From Leisingera sp. JC1 (GTDB lineage: Bacteria > Pseudomonadota > Alphaproteobacteria > Rhodobacterales > Rhodobacteraceae), in contig NZ_LYUZ01000103.1 of NCBI RefSeq assembly GCF_001679925.1, forward strand, positions 76,359 to 140,358: a stretch of 64,000 nucleotides of DNA. Reading direction: 5' to 3'. This document shows, piece after piece, positions 8,883 to 17,888 of this stretch (the stretch's first letter is position 1; the number at the start of each line of letters is the position of its first letter). The notes under the pieces were generated by a model, which worked only from the letters and a program-made list of their open reading frames with translations, was not told the origin of the DNA and ran no database searches. The translations under genes and the position numbers were made by a program.

Positions 8883-9126
8883 CAAGAATCTTGGCCTAAA
8901 AGACGTACTGTATGTATTGATTGGCTCGACGGCACATCTGCCGCTTGTGGTCATAGACTTGCTCGGAATCTTCTCGCCCTTTTGCCTTAGTGAGCCTCTC
9001 TTTTTTCTCGGCCTCTCATCCACTGCTGTTTTAATCCTCGTTGCAGCAGCATATCTTGCGGTACTTACGTTCCTGCCAGCCATTGCAGGAGCGGCGCTTC
9101 GAAGGCTGAGAATTTTCCAAGGGTAA
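8875..9126 (+). CDS. Small putative membrane protein
   Basis: An 83-residue frame whose ATG overlaps the last eight bases of the XRE-cupin gene, a layout compatible with translational coupling. The product has two hydrophobic stretches (about 10-32 and 41-72), so it could be a two-helix membrane protein. I do not recognise a family. It is followed by a terminator-like hairpin at 9166. The local sequence is more AT-rich than the neighbouring genes. It may be a real small gene or a chance frame. Confidence 0.4.
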   Translation: MRSKNLGLKDVLYVLIGSTAHLPLVVIDLLGIFSPFCLSEPLFFLGLSSTAVLILVAAAYLAVLTFLPAIAGAALRRLRIFQG

Positions 9127-9165
9127 CAGCCGGTTTCATCCCCTGCTCTCGGGACCGTGCCCCAT

Positions 9166-9187
9166 GCCTGGAAGGCCAGGCCTTTTC
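9166..9187 (+). terminator. Hairpin with short T tract
   Basis: GCCTGG-AAGG-CCAGGC followed by CTTTTC. Its position fits transcription end of the XRE-cupin gene and the small frame after it. Confidence 0.5.
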
Positions 9188-9239
9188 ATGAAATTCGGAA
9201 ACGGCATCCATCGGCTTAAAACCCCCACCTTGTGCCTTT

Positions 9240-9410
9240 TATGCACATTCCCCTTGAACGACTCGGGGGACCGGCCCATATGTGGTCCGCTAACGTTATT
9301 CTTGTCGATCCACTGTCTCCCGTTCTGCGGCGTTATCAGTCTCTCGATCCAGACCGACTACGCCAGGCTGCCGCAGTTCCGCGGGCAGCATCAAAAAGGA
9401 GACTACGGAT
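9240..9410 (+). promoter_or_regulatory. Long leader of the cold-shock gene
   Basis: Some 280 bases without a convincing gene precede the cold-shock gene. The 3' part contains complementary arms (CTGCGGC near 9328 with GCCGCAG near 9374, and CTGCCGCAG with CGGGCAG) that could fold close to the ribosome site AGGAG at 9399-9403. Long structured leaders are known for cspA-type genes as temperature sensors; whether this one acts so is inference. A 63-codon frame starting ATG at 9241 crosses the leader and overlaps the csp start out of frame; it has no recognisable features. Confidence 0.4.
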
Positions 9411-9617
9411 ATGGCCACCGGCACCGTAAAATGGTTCAACACCACCAAAGGCTACGGCTTCATCGCGCCCGAGGGCGGCAGCAAAGATGTGTTCGTGCAC
9501 ATTTCCGCTGTTGAGCGTTCCGGCCTGACCGGCCTCGCCGACAACCAGAAAGTCACTTTCGACATCGAGCCCGGCCGTGACGGCCGCGAGTCGGCGGTGA
9601 ACCTGGAACTGGCATAA
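9411..9617 (+). CDS. Cold-shock protein (CspA family)
   Basis: A 68-residue single cold-shock domain that binds single-stranded RNA and DNA and acts as an RNA chaperone. RNP1 is KGYGFIAP and RNP2 is VFVHISA, after the usual GTVKWFNTTKG opening. The start ATG follows AGGAGACTACGGAT. It is monocistronic, with a long leader and a terminator close behind. Whether it is cold-induced cannot be told from sequence. Confidence 0.95.
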   Translation: MATGTVKWFNTTKGYGFIAPEGGSKDVFVHISAVERSGLTGLADNQKVTFDIEPGRDGRESAVNLELA

Positions 9618-9642
9618 GCCAGACAGCTTTGCTGATTGGAAG

Positions 9643-9676
9643 CGCGGCTCCCCTTGGGGGCCGCGTTTTCTTTTGG
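9643..9676. terminator. Terminator between csp and VOC genes
   Basis: The stem GCGGCTCCCC paired with GGGGGCCGC (one U-G wobble) has a four-base loop and is followed by GTTTTCTTTT. It serves csp on the plus strand and may also stop the convergent VOC gene. Confidence 0.75.
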
Positions 9677-9680
9677 GCGG

Positions 9681-10082
9681 TCAGCCCTTGTCCGTCTCAT
9701 CCCAGAGCTTCGGCTCCCACAGCTCCACCTTGTTGCCTTCCGGGTCCATGATCCAGGCGAAGCGGCCGTTCTCATGGGTGTCCGGCCCTTTCAGGATGGC
9801 AATACCTGCGGCCTTGAGCTGCGCGATCATCCCGTCCATATCGTCGATCCGGTAGTTGATCATGAAACCCGCGGTGCTGGGGTCAAACCAGGTGCCGTCT
9901 GCGTCGGCAGTGGCCCAAACTGTGAGGCCGCCGTCCTCTGCCGTGTCGTCCTGCCAGCTCAGGACCGCACCGCCGAACTCCTGCAGGTCCAGTCCCAGAT
10001 GCTCGCTGTACCACTGTGCCAGCGCCTTGGCGTCGCCGTGCGCCTTGATGAAAACCCCGCCTATTCCCGTGACTCTGGCCAT
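9681..10082 (-). CDS. VOC/glyoxalase-fold protein
   Basis: A 133-residue protein of the vicinal-oxygen-chelate superfamily. It opens with a beta-alpha unit (VTGIGGVFIKAHGDAKALAQ, then WYSEHLGLDL) and closes with the typical DPEGNKVELWEPK, where the Glu often binds metal. The middle has the second-module pattern MIAQLKAAGIAIL. It could be a lyase, dioxygenase or resistance protein; the substrate cannot be assigned. It is convergent with csp and divergent from kbl. Confidence 0.82.
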   Translation of the reverse strand: MARVTGIGGVFIKAHGDAKALAQWYSEHLGLDLQEFGGAVLSWQDDTAEDGGLTVWATADADGTWFDPSTAGFMINYRIDDMDGMIAQLKAAGIAILKGPDTHENGRFAWIMDPEGNKVELWEPKLWDETDKG

Positions 10083-10243
10083 GCCGTGCCCTCCCTGTTG
10101 CCGGGGCAGATAGTCCGGTTCGGCGGAATTTCACTTATGCATTCCAGTTTCACGGATTTTTTTCCGCAATGCTGAAATCCTGTATTCCGGAAACACATCC
10201 GCTATGATAGACACGCGACTCGAGACACCAAAGGAGTTTGCGC

Positions 10244-11428
10244 ATGTCCACTGCTTTTCTGACCGACATCTCCAACACGCTGGCCCAGATTGAGGCTGAG
10301 GGGCTGTACAAGCGCGAACGAATGATCACCTCCCCGCAGGGGGGCGAGATCACCGTGGGCGACCAGCAGGTGATCAACCTGTGCGCCAACAACTATCTGG
10401 GTCTGGCCGACCACCCCGCCCTGATCAAGGCCGCCAAGGACGCGATGGAGCCGAAAGGCTTCGGCATGGCCTCTGTCCGGTTCATCTGCGGCACCCAGGA
10501 CATTCACCGGGAGCTGGAGCAGCGGCTGGCGAAGTTTCTGGGCAAGGATGATGCGATCCTGTTCGCGGCCTGTTTCGACGCCAATGGCGGGCTGTTTGAG
10601 CCGCTGCTGGGGCCGGAGGATGCGATCATCTCCGACAGTCTGAACCATGCGTCGATCATCGACGGCATCCGGCTGTGCAAAGCCAAGCGCTACCGTTACC
10701 TGAACAGCGACATGAACGATCTGGAGGCCTGGCTGAAGCAGGCCCGCGAGGACGGTGCGCGGCATATCATGATCGCGACCGACGGCGTGTTCTCGATGGA
10801 CGGTTACCTGGCCAAGCTGCCGGAGATCCGGGCGCTGGCGGACAAATACGATGCCATCGTGATGGTGGATGACTGCCACGCCACCGGCTTCATGGGCGCA
10901 ACAGGCGCGGGCACGCCGGAGCATTTCGGGGTGGACGTTGATATCGTCACCGGGACATTGGGCAAAGCACTTGGGGGGGCCATCGGCGGTTATATCGCCG
11001 GGCCGCAGCCAGTGATCGACCTGCTGCGGCAGCGGGCGCGGCCCTATTTGTTCTCCAATTCGCTGCCGCCATCCATTGTTGCTGCCGGGCTGGAGGCGAT
11101 CCGGCTGGTGGAGGAAGGGGACGGCCTGCGGGCGCAGCTGTTCGAAAATGCGAAATACTGGCGCGCGGGGCTGGAAAAGCTGGGCTTTGACCTGCTGCCG
11201 GGTGAACATCCGATCATCCCGGTGATGCTGGGCGAGGCGCAGCTGGCGCAGGACATGGCGGCGCGGCTGTTCGACGAGGGCGTCTATGTCTCCGGCTTCT
11301 TCTTCCCGGTGGTGCCGCGCGGCCAGGCGCGGATCCGCACCCAGATGAATGCGGCGCTGACGCGGGAGGAGCTGGACCGGGCATTGGCCGCCTTTGGCAA
11401 GGTGGGCAAGGAACTGGGGGTGATCTGA
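10244..11428 (+). CDS. kbl: 2-amino-3-ketobutyrate CoA ligase (glycine C-acetyltransferase)
   Basis: A 394-residue PLP enzyme of the alpha-oxoamine synthase family that splits 2-amino-3-oxobutyrate with CoA into glycine and acetyl-CoA. Characteristic segments are [44 protein letters not shown] and the PLP-lysine loop [10 protein letters not shown]. The start is the ATG after AAGGAGTTTGCGC; a TTG two codons upstream is less well placed. It overlaps tdh by one base (TGATG), so the pair is translationally coupled and converts threonine to glycine and acetyl-CoA. A TATGAT at 10203-10208 may be the -10 box. Confidence 0.95.
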   Translation: MSTAFLTDISNTLAQIEAEGLYKRERMITSPQGGEITVGDQQVINLCANNYLGLADHPALIKAAKDAMEPKGFGMASVRFICGTQDIHRELEQRLAKFLGKDDAILFAACFDANGGLFEPLLGPEDAIISDSLNHASIIDGIRLCKAKRYRYLNSDMNDLEAWLKQAREDGARHIMIATDGVFSMDGYLAKLPEIRALADKYDAIVMVDDCHATGFMGATGAGTPEHFGVDVDIVTGTLGKALGGAIGGYIAGPQPVIDLLRQRARPYLFSNSLPPSIVAAGLEAIRLVEEGDGLRAQLFENAKYWRAGLEKLGFDLLPGEHPIIPVMLGEAQLAQDMAARLFDEGVYVSGFFFPVVPRGQARIRTQMNAALTREELDRALAAFGKVGKELGVI

Positions 11429-12474
11429 TGAGCCGTCCGAACACGATGAAGGCGCTGGAAAAGAGCCATCCGCAGGAAGGCCTGTGGATGGTACAGGCGC
11501 CGGTGCCGGAAATCGGCCCCGACGAGGTGCTGATCAAGGTGAAGAAGACCGGCATCTGCGGCACCGATATCCATATCTGGAACTGGGACGAATGGGCGTC
11601 GCACACCGTGCCGGTGCCGATGATCACCGGCCATGAGTTTGCGGGCGAGATTGTCGAGATCGGGCGCAATGTCACTGATCTGGAGGTGGGGCAGCGCTGC
11701 TCCGGCGAGGGTCATCTGATCAAGACCGACTCGCGCCAGAGCCGGGCCGGGAAGTTCCACCTGGACCCGGGCACCCGCGGCATCGGGGTGAATGAACAGG
11801 GCGCCTTTGCCCAGTATCTGAAACTGCCGGCCTTCAACGTGGTGCCGCTGCCGGAGGATATCCCGGATGAAATCGGCGCCATCCTCGACCCGCTCGGCAA
11901 TGCGGTGCATACCGCGCTGAGCTTTGACCTGCTGGGGGAGGACGTGCTGATCACCGGCGCCGGCCCCATCGGCATCATGGCGGCGGCCGTGGCGAAACAT
12001 GCCGGCGCGCGGCATGTGGTGATCACCGACATCAACCCGGACCGGCTGAGCCTTGCAGAACATGTGGTGCCGGCGGTGCGTGCGCTGAACGTGGCGCAGG
12101 AAGACCTGCAGGACGTGGTGCGCGAGTTGGGCTTGAAACAGGGGTTTGACGTCGGGCTGGAGATGTCTGGTTCGCAGGCCGCGCTCGATCAGATGGTGGA
12201 GGCGCTGGTGATGGGCGGCAAGATTGCCCTGTTGGGCATTCCGCCGGGCAAATCGCCGGTCGACTGGTCGCGCATCGTGTTCAAGGCGATCACCATCAAG
12301 GGCGTCTACGGCCGCGAGATGTTCGAGACCTGGTACAAGATGATCGCGATGCTGCAGAACGGTCTGGATGTGAGCCGGGTGATCACGCACCGGTTCGGCG
12401 TCGATGATTTCGCCGAAGGCTTTGCGGCGATGAAATCCGGCTCCAGCGGCAAGGTGGTGCTGGATTGGACATGA
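11428..12474 (+). CDS. tdh: L-threonine 3-dehydrogenase
   Basis: A 348-residue zinc-dependent medium-chain dehydrogenase that oxidises L-threonine to 2-amino-3-oxobutyrate with NAD, feeding Kbl. Catalytic zinc ligands lie in [13 protein letters not shown] (Cys) and GHEFAGEI (His-Glu). The Rossmann motif is [10 protein letters not shown] with DINPDRL after it. Length and order match the Escherichia coli-type Tdh. It is the second gene of a two-gene operon. A double hairpin of a repeat-like type follows the stop codon. Confidence 0.95.
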   Translation: MSRPNTMKALEKSHPQEGLWMVQAPVPEIGPDEVLIKVKKTGICGTDIHIWNWDEWASHTVPVPMITGHEFAGEIVEIGRNVTDLEVGQRCSGEGHLIKTDSRQSRAGKFHLDPGTRGIGVNEQGAFAQYLKLPAFNVVPLPEDIPDEIGAILDPLGNAVHTALSFDLLGEDVLITGAGPIGIMAAAVAKHAGARHVVITDINPDRLSLAEHVVPAVRALNVAQEDLQDVVRELGLKQGFDVGLEMSGSQAALDQMVEALVMGGKIALLGIPPGKSPVDWSRIVFKAITIKGVYGREMFETWYKMIAMLQNGLDVSRVITHRFGVDDFAEGFAAMKSGSSGKVVLDWT

Positions 12475-12483
12475 GCGCTGCTT

Positions 12484-12545
12484 GAGGGGGCTTTGCCCCC
12501 TCGCGCCTTTGGCGCTCACCCCAAGAGTTCTTGTGGAAAGATGAA
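12484..12545 (+). repeat. REP-like double hairpin downstream of tdh
   Basis: A perfect hairpin GAGGGGGC-TTT-GCCCCCTC (12484-12502) is followed at once by GCGCC-TTT-GGCGC (12503-12515), then CACCCCAAGAGTTCTTGTGG and AGATGAAAAAG. From memory, this arrangement resembles a gene-end sequence family common in Rhodobacteraceae. It may also end transcription, though no T run directly follows the stems. Confidence 0.5.
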
Positions 12546-12553
12546 AAAGCGGG

Positions 12554-13282
12554 TCAGGGTTCTAGCGGGGCCCTGCCTGCTTCGGTCAGCAGCCAGCAGT
12601 CGCGGCCCTCGAACACCGCTGCGGTGAGCGGACGGCCGTAGCCGGCGCCGCTGTCGAGGTTGATGCGGTTGCCATAGTGGCCGGGCTTGTCCACGGGCGT
12701 ATGGCCATGCACGATCAGCTTTGGATGCGCGCCGGTGTGATCGTGGAACGGCTTCCGGATCCAGACCAGATCGTTCTCATGCTGCCGGGCAAGCGGCACC
12801 CCGGGACGAATCCCAGCGTGCACGAAGGCAAGCTCCGGCGTTTCATATAGGGCTGGAAGGCTGCGCAGAAATTCGGCGTGCAGCGCAGGAATTACCTCCT
12901 TGGCCCGGGCATGAAGAGCGTCGAGCCGGGTGCGGTCCTCGAATGTCAGCCCGTAGCTGGCCAAAGTCTCCACCCCGCCGATCCGCTCATGCAGCCAATG
13001 GTAGCCGATCAGCAGATGCGGGTCGTGGCGGGGCGTGTCTTCCAGAAACCACTCAAACATCCGGTCATGGTTGCCCTTCAGGCAGATCCAGTCGCGGCCC
13101 GCGGCCTGCCCCCGCATCAGCCGTTCGATCACGCCGCGGCTGTCCGGGCCGCGGTCGGTGTAGTCGCCAAGGAACACGATGCGGGCATCCGCGCCGCCGT
13201 CGGCCTCAATCAGCGCCAGTGCCTGCTCCAGCATCTCAAGCTGGCCGTGAATGTCGCCAATGGCGTAGATCGGGGAAGTCAT
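12554..13282 (-). CDS. Metallophosphoesterase (Ser/Thr phosphatase type)
   Basis: A 242-residue calcineurin-like phosphoesterase. All metal-site motifs are present in order: AIGDIHGQ, FLGDYTDRGPDS, LKGNHDRM, FVHAGIRPG and VHGHTPV. The pattern resembles bacterial PrpA/ApaH-type serine/threonine phosphatases, but the natural substrate is unknown. I chose the ATG of MTSPIYAIGD, preceded by AAAGGACAGGTG; the open frame extends 16 codons upstream. It faces tdh tail to tail. Confidence 0.9.
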   Translation of the reverse strand: MTSPIYAIGDIHGQLEMLEQALALIEADGGADARIVFLGDYTDRGPDSRGVIERLMRGQAAGRDWICLKGNHDRMFEWFLEDTPRHDPHLLIGYHWLHERIGGVETLASYGLTFEDRTRLDALHARAKEVIPALHAEFLRSLPALYETPELAFVHAGIRPGVPLARQHENDLVWIRKPFHDHTGAHPKLIVHGHTPVDKPGHYGNRINLDSGAGYGRPLTAAVFEGRDCWLLTEAGRAPLEP

Positions 13283-13461
13283 CACCTGTCCTTTGCTGCT
13301 GCTGTTTTGATGCCGGATCGAGCCTTGCATCTCAACCCCGCAGAAATACCCGTGCCGCCGAATTTCCCCAAAAATCAGAGAAGTATGCTAGGCTGGCACT
13401 TCGAAATCCGCGGAGTTCCGGTGATGGGAGATACGGAACCGCGTCATGGGAGGGACAAACG

Positions 13462-13854
13462 ATGAATGGAATTGCACGGCCGTTCATGCTGATTGCAGTG
13501 GTATGCGCCCTGGGCGGTATGGTTTGGGGGATCCAGATGTCTGCAAGCCAGGATCATCTGCTGTCGCCAGCACATGGGCATCTGAATCTGCTGGGATGGG
13601 TCAGCTGCTCAATCTACGCATTTTATTATCACCTGGTGCCTGGTGCCGGTGAAGGCACGCTGCCGCGGCTGCATCTGGCTGCTACAGTGCTGTCACTGGC
13701 ACTGCTGGTTCCGGGTATTCCGCTGGCTATTCTGGAGCAGACAGAGGTGCTGGCAAAAGCCGGGTCGCTGGCGGCGCTGGCGTCGATGCTCCTGTTCGGC
13801 TTTGTTGTCCTGCGCAGCCGGCCGGAAAAGGCGGCATTCGTGCACCAGAGATAA
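13462..13854 (+). CDS. Small four-helix membrane protein
   Basis: A 130-residue protein with about four hydrophobic segments (about 7-25, 42-58, 69-91 and 98-117). It contains HGHLNLLGWV and FYYHLVPG, a pattern I associate with short homologues of heme-copper oxidase subunit I, but the full oxidase fold is absent. The histidines in HGH and YYH could bind heme or metal; this is inference. The start ATG follows GGAGGGAC at good spacing. It stands alone, convergent with serA. Confidence 0.7.
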   Translation: MNGIARPFMLIAVVCALGGMVWGIQMSASQDHLLSPAHGHLNLLGWVSCSIYAFYYHLVPGAGEGTLPRLHLAATVLSLALLVPGIPLAILEQTEVLAKAGSLAALASMLLFGFVVLRSRPEKAAFVHQR

Positions 13855-13861
13855 TAGGAAA

Positions 13862-13886
13862 AGCCCCCGCAGCAATGGCGGGGGCT
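13862..13886. terminator. Bidirectional terminator between membrane protein and serA
   Basis: AGCCCCCGC pairs with GCGGGGGCT across a short loop in the gap between two convergent genes. Confidence 0.7.
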
Positions 13887-13910
13887 TCTGCAAGAGACTG
13901 TCTGAACAGG

Positions 13911-15506
13911 TCAGGCAACGTCGAACTGCAGCGGCTTGATCTGGTTGAACAGCCCGGTTTCCGCCAGCTTGGCGCGCACCTCTGCCGGAACCTCGTTATC
14001 CACGTAGAGAAGCGCGATGGCTTCGCCGCCGGCCTCGGACCGGCCTAGGGTGAAGTTGGCGATGTTGACGCCGTGATCGCCCATGGTGTGGCCCAGGGTG
14101 CCGATGATGCCGGGCACGTCCTCGTTGGTGGTGTACAGCATATGCGCGCCCACATCCGCCTCGATGTTGATGCCCTTGATCTGGATGAACCGCGGCTTGC
14201 CGTCGGAGAACACGGTGCCAGCCACCGAGCGTTCGCGCTTGGAGGTCACCGCGGTCACCTTGATGTAGCCGTCAAAGGAGCCGGACTTGTCCTGATTGGT
14301 GGTGGAAATCTGAACGCCGCGCTCCTTGGCAACGACCGGCGCGGAGACCAGGTTCACCTCCGGGTTGGAGCGTTTCATGATGCCGGCAATGACTGCACAG
14401 TTCAGCGCGTCCAGGTTCATGCCCGCTGCAACACCATCGTAGAGGATGTTGATCGCCTTCAGCGGCTCGTCGGTCATCTGGCCCACGAAGGAACCCAAAT
14501 GGTCGGCCAGCTTGATCCAGGGGCCCATGACCTTGGCCTCCTCAGCCGTCACGCTGGGCATGTTGAGCGCGTTTTCAACGGCGCCGGTCAATAGGTAGTT
14601 GGACATCTGTTCTGCCACCTGCAGGGCGACGTTTTCCTGCGCCTCTGTGGTGGCCGCGCCCAGGTGCGGGGTGCAGACCACATTCGGGAGGCCGAACAGT
14701 GCGTTTTCCTTGGCCGGCTCGACCGAGAACACGTCAAAAGCGGCGCCTGCCACATGGCCGGAGGTCAGCAGTTCGGCAAGCGCGCCCTCGTCCACAAGGC
14801 CGCCGCGGGCGCAGTTGATGATGCGCACACCCTTCTTGGTCTTCTCCAGGTTTTCCTTGGACAGGATGTTGCGGGTCTGATCAGTCAGCGGCACGTGCAG
14901 GGTGATGAAGTCGGCACGTGCCAGCAGCTCGTCCAGTTCGACCTTCTCGACGCCCATCTTGTCGGCCTTTTCCTGGCTCAGATAGGGGTCAAAGGCCACC
15001 ACCTTCATCTTGAGGCCGCGGGCGCGGTCGCAGACAATGCCGCCGATATTGCCGGCACCGATCACGCCCAGGGTCTTGGCGGTCAGTTCGACCCCCATGA
15101 ACTTGGACTTTTCCCACTTGCCGGCATGGGTGGAGGCGGAGGCCTCCGGCAGCTGGCGGGCAACCGCGAACATCATCGCAATCGCATGTTCGGCGGTGGT
15201 GATCATGTTGCCGAACGGGGTGTTCATCACAATGACACCGCGCTTGGAGGCGGCTTCCTTGTCGATGTTGTCGGTGCCGATGCCGGCGCGGCCGATCACC
15301 TTGAGGTTTTCGGCGTTCTCCAGGATCTTTTCCGTCACCTTGGTGGCGGAGCGGATCGCGAGGCCGTCATACTGGCCGATGATTTCTGCCAGCTTGTCCT
15401 TGTCCTTGCCCACATCGGGCAGGAAGTCCACGTCAATGCCGCGGTCGCGGAAGATCTGGACGGCGGCCTCGGACAGTTTGTCGGAGATGAGTACTTTGGG
15501 AGCCAT
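13911..15506 (-). CDS. serA: D-3-phosphoglycerate dehydrogenase
   Basis: A 531-residue long-form SerA that oxidises 3-phosphoglycerate to 3-phosphohydroxypyruvate, the first step of serine synthesis. The Rossmann motif is GVIGAGNIGGIV, the catalytic Arg lies in INCARGGLVDE, and the catalytic His in CTPHLGAAT. After the catalytic part come an intervening domain and a C-terminal ACT domain (about 455-531, VPGIIGTLGHTMGDHGVNIA), where serine feedback usually acts. The start is the ATG of MAPKVLISD. It follows serC by 63 bases on the same strand, forming a serC-serA operon. Confidence 0.95.
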   Translation of the reverse strand: MAPKVLISDKLSEAAVQIFRDRGIDVDFLPDVGKDKDKLAEIIGQYDGLAIRSATKVTEKILENAENLKVIGRAGIGTDNIDKEAASKRGVIVMNTPFGNMITTAEHAIAMMFAVARQLPEASASTHAGKWEKSKFMGVELTAKTLGVIGAGNIGGIVCDRARGLKMKVVAFDPYLSQEKADKMGVEKVELDELLARADFITLHVPLTDQTRNILSKENLEKTKKGVRIINCARGGLVDEGALAELLTSGHVAGAAFDVFSVEPAKENALFGLPNVVCTPHLGAATTEAQENVALQVAEQMSNYLLTGAVENALNMPSVTAEEAKVMGPWIKLADHLGSFVGQMTDEPLKAINILYDGVAAGMNLDALNCAVIAGIMKRSNPEVNLVSAPVVAKERGVQISTTNQDKSGSFDGYIKVTAVTSKRERSVAGTVFSDGKPRFIQIKGINIEADVGAHMLYTTNEDVPGIIGTLGHTMGDHGVNIANFTLGRSEAGGEAIALLYVDNEVPAEVRAKLAETGLFNQIKPLQFDVA

Positions 15507-15569
15507 GTCTGTGGTCCTTGGAATGTCTGTGCTGGGACGGCGGGCGTCGCCGCCCGCCAAAAAGGTTGC

Positions 15570-16724
15570 TCAGGCCGCTTCGGTCTGCGCGGCGATCTCG
15601 GCCTCGAAGGCCCATTTGATCCAGGGCATCAGGGCGGCCACGTCCGCGGCCTCCACCGTGCCGCCGCACCAGATGCGCAGGCCCGGAGGTGCGTCGCGGT
15701 AGGCACCGATGTCATAGGCCACGCCTTCACCTTCCAGACGTTTGGCCAAGGCCTTGGCAAAGGCAGCGCCGTCCTGGATGCGCTCGTCGGTGAACTTGAG
15801 GCAAACAGAAGTGTTGGAGCGGTATTCCGGCTGTTCCGCCAGGAAGGCGATCCAGGGGTTGTCCTGCACAAAGCTTTGCACTGCGGCCAGGTTCGCGTAG
15901 GCGCGCTCACGCAGGCCTTCCATGCCGCCCACCGTGCGGGCCCAGTCGAGCGCCAGCAGGTAGTCCTCCACCGCAAGCATCGAGGGCGTGTTGATGGTGG
16001 CGCCCTGGAAGATGCCATCAATCAGCTTGCCGCCCTTGGTCAGGCGGAAAATCTTGGGCAGCGGCCAGGCGGGGGTGTAGCTTTCCAGCCGCTCCACTGC
16101 GCGGGGGCTGAGAATGATCATGCCGTGCGCCGCTTCGCCGCCCAGCACCTTCTGCCAGGAGAAGGTGGTTACATCCAGCTTGTCCCAGGGCAGATGCTGC
16201 GCAAAGGCGGCGGAGGTGGCGTCGCAGATGGTGAGGCCTTCGCGGTCTGCCGGGATCCAGTCGCCGTTGGGGACGCGCACACCGGAGGTGGTGCCGTTCC
16301 AGGTGAAGACGACGTCATTGGTGAAATCGACGGTGGAGAGGTCGACGATCCGGCCGTAATCAGCGGTCTTGACGGTGGCGTCCAGCTTGAGCTGTTTGAC
16401 CGCGTCCGTGACCCAGCCGGAGCCGAAGCTTTCCCAGGCCAGCATCTCGACGCCGCGGGCGCCAAGCAGGTTCCACATCGCCATTTCCACCGCGCCGGTG
16501 TCGGAGGCGGGCACGATGCCGATCTTGTAACCGGCGGGGATGTTCAGGATTTCCCGGGTGCCTTCGATCGCTGCCTTCAGCTTCTCCTTGCCCACCGCAG
16601 CGCGGTGCGAGCGGCCCAGCGGCGCGCCTGCAAGTTTGCTCAGATCAAAGACGGGGGGTTTGGCGCAGGGGCCGGACGAAAAACGCGGATTGGCCGGCCG
16701 CGCGGCAGGTTGTTCAATAGCCAT
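15570..16724 (-). CDS. serC: Phosphoserine aminotransferase
   Basis: A 384-residue PLP aminotransferase converting 3-phosphohydroxypyruvate and glutamate to phosphoserine. Family marks are [13 protein letters not shown] at the N-terminus, GRSHRA, the PLP-lysine segment [16 protein letters not shown] and GATINTPSM. It belongs to the longer alphaproteobacterial SerC type rather than the E. coli type. The start is the ATG of MAIEQPAA, preceded by GGAAGGGTAGC; the same frame is open 161 codons upstream but that is non-coding leader. It is the first gene of serC-serA and has a leader hairpin. Confidence 0.95.
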   Translation of the reverse strand: MAIEQPAARPANPRFSSGPCAKPPVFDLSKLAGAPLGRSHRAAVGKEKLKAAIEGTREILNIPAGYKIGIVPASDTGAVEMAMWNLLGARGVEMLAWESFGSGWVTDAVKQLKLDATVKTADYGRIVDLSTVDFTNDVVFTWNGTTSGVRVPNGDWIPADREGLTICDATSAAFAQHLPWDKLDVTTFSWQKVLGGEAAHGMIILSPRAVERLESYTPAWPLPKIFRLTKGGKLIDGIFQGATINTPSMLAVEDYLLALDWARTVGGMEGLRERAYANLAAVQSFVQDNPWIAFLAEQPEYRSNTSVCLKFTDERIQDGAAFAKALAKRLEGEGVAYDIGAYRDAPPGLRIWCGGTVEAADVAALMPWIKWAFEAEIAAQTEAA

Positions 16725-16732
16725 AAATGCTA

Positions 16733-16790
16733 CCCTTCCAGATAAGCGCCCCTCGTTGGGGAGGGGTGTCCCGCCATCAGAGCTAGTGTG
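16733..16790 (-). ncRNA. Candidate serC leader RNA
   Basis: In the 5' leader of serC the RNA reads CCCCTC-CCCAAC-GAGGGG (positions 16766 down to 16749), a perfect 6-base stem, flanked by GGCGGGACA before and CGCTTATCTGG after, ending just before the ribosome site. A conserved serC RNA motif is described upstream of serC-serA in Rhodobacterales, and position and gene order fit exactly. I could not align to the published model, so identity is inferred. Confidence 0.6.
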
Positions 16791-17004
16791 CTGCAGCGCG
16801 GCACGCAACAGAAATTTCAGAAAAATGCGGCTGTTCATCTGTTTTTTGCGACATGAATTTCCACCATCGGAAACAGCCGCGCTGAAATGGCGCAAAGGGC
16901 CGCTCCTTATGATGCCCGCTGATTTCAGCAGATTTTTGCTGTCTGGCTGTTCCCGTGGCAGGGCGTTATGACATGTGCAGATAGCGCCGGAACGGAGCCT
17001 GCCG

Positions 17005-17880
17005 ATGTACACCGCCACCCTGCTTTGCAACCCTGCCCGTCCGGTGCTGGAACCCGCGCTGATCGAATCGCTGCGCAATGCCTGGGGTGGTGATGAGGCG
17101 GTGTGGCTGGCACTGGGGGCGGCGGCCGAGTTTCCGTTGAAGCAGATGCCGGACAACCGTTGGGACGTCTGGGCAGACCTGCAGGGGATGGGCGTGGATC
17201 TGGTCATTCAGCCCAGCGCCGGGCGGAAAAAGAAAATGCTGCTGGCCGATATGGACTCCACCATGATCCAGCAGGAATGCATCGACGAGCTGGCCGAGGA
17301 GGCAGGCGTCGGTGCGCGGGTGAAGGACATCACTGCGCGGGCGATGAACGGCGAACTGGATTTCGAGGGCGCGCTGACAGAGCGGGTCGGACTGCTGAAA
17401 GGGCTGCCGGAATCGGTGATCGCCAAGGTGCTGGAGGAACGCATCACGCTGATGCCCGGCGGCAAGCAGCTGCTGGCGACGATGAAGGCGGATGGTGCCT
17501 ATGCGGCGCTGGTGTCTGGCGGGTTCACGGCGTTTACCGCACAGGTCGCGGCGGAGCTAGGCTTTGACGAGAACCGCGCCAACACGCTGCTGGCCCAGGA
17601 CGGCAAGCTGACCGGCGAGGCGGGCCGGCCGATCCTGGGGCGGGAGGCCAAGGTGGAGGCGCTGGAGCAGATCAGCGCCCGGCTGGGGATCGCGGAGGCG
17701 GATGTGATTGCGGTGGGCGACGGCGCCAATGACCTGGGGATGCTGAAGCGCGCGGGCGCAGGCGTGGCGCTTCATGCCAAGCCCTCGGTTGCGGCGGAAT
17801 GCGATATCCGCATCAACCACGGCGACCTGACGGCGCTCTTGTACATCCAGGGCTATGCCCAGGACGAATTCAAAGGCTGA
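17005..17880 (+). CDS. serB: Phosphoserine phosphatase
   Basis: A 291-residue HAD-family phosphatase that dephosphorylates phosphoserine to serine, the last step of the pathway. The nucleophile motif is [10 protein letters not shown] (about residue 81), motif II is LVSGGFT and motif III is [12 protein letters not shown], with a Lys upstream of motif III. The first ~70 residues form an ACT-like extension. The start ATG follows CGGAGCCTGCCG. It is divergent from serC-serA, so all three serine genes share one intergenic region of 280 bases. Eight bases downstream starts a TauE-type exporter. Confidence 0.95.
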   Translation: MYTATLLCNPARPVLEPALIESLRNAWGGDEAVWLALGAAAEFPLKQMPDNRWDVWADLQGMGVDLVIQPSAGRKKKMLLADMDSTMIQQECIDELAEEAGVGARVKDITARAMNGELDFEGALTERVGLLKGLPESVIAKVLEERITLMPGGKQLLATMKADGAYAALVSGGFTAFTAQVAAELGFDENRANTLLAQDGKLTGEAGRPILGREAKVEALEQISARLGIAEADVIAVGDGANDLGMLKRAGAGVALHAKPSVAAECDIRINHGDLTALLYIQGYAQDEFKG

Positions 17881-17888
17881 TCCTCAAC

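Noticed and set aside
10202-11209. A 335-codon minus-strand frame opposite kbl
   Set aside because: Antisense shadow of a recognised enzyme; no initiation signal.
14664-16745. A 693-codon plus-strand open frame opposite serA and serC
   Set aside because: It is the antisense shadow of two well-supported GC-rich genes, crosses their intergenic gap and shows no domain, signal or ribosome site.
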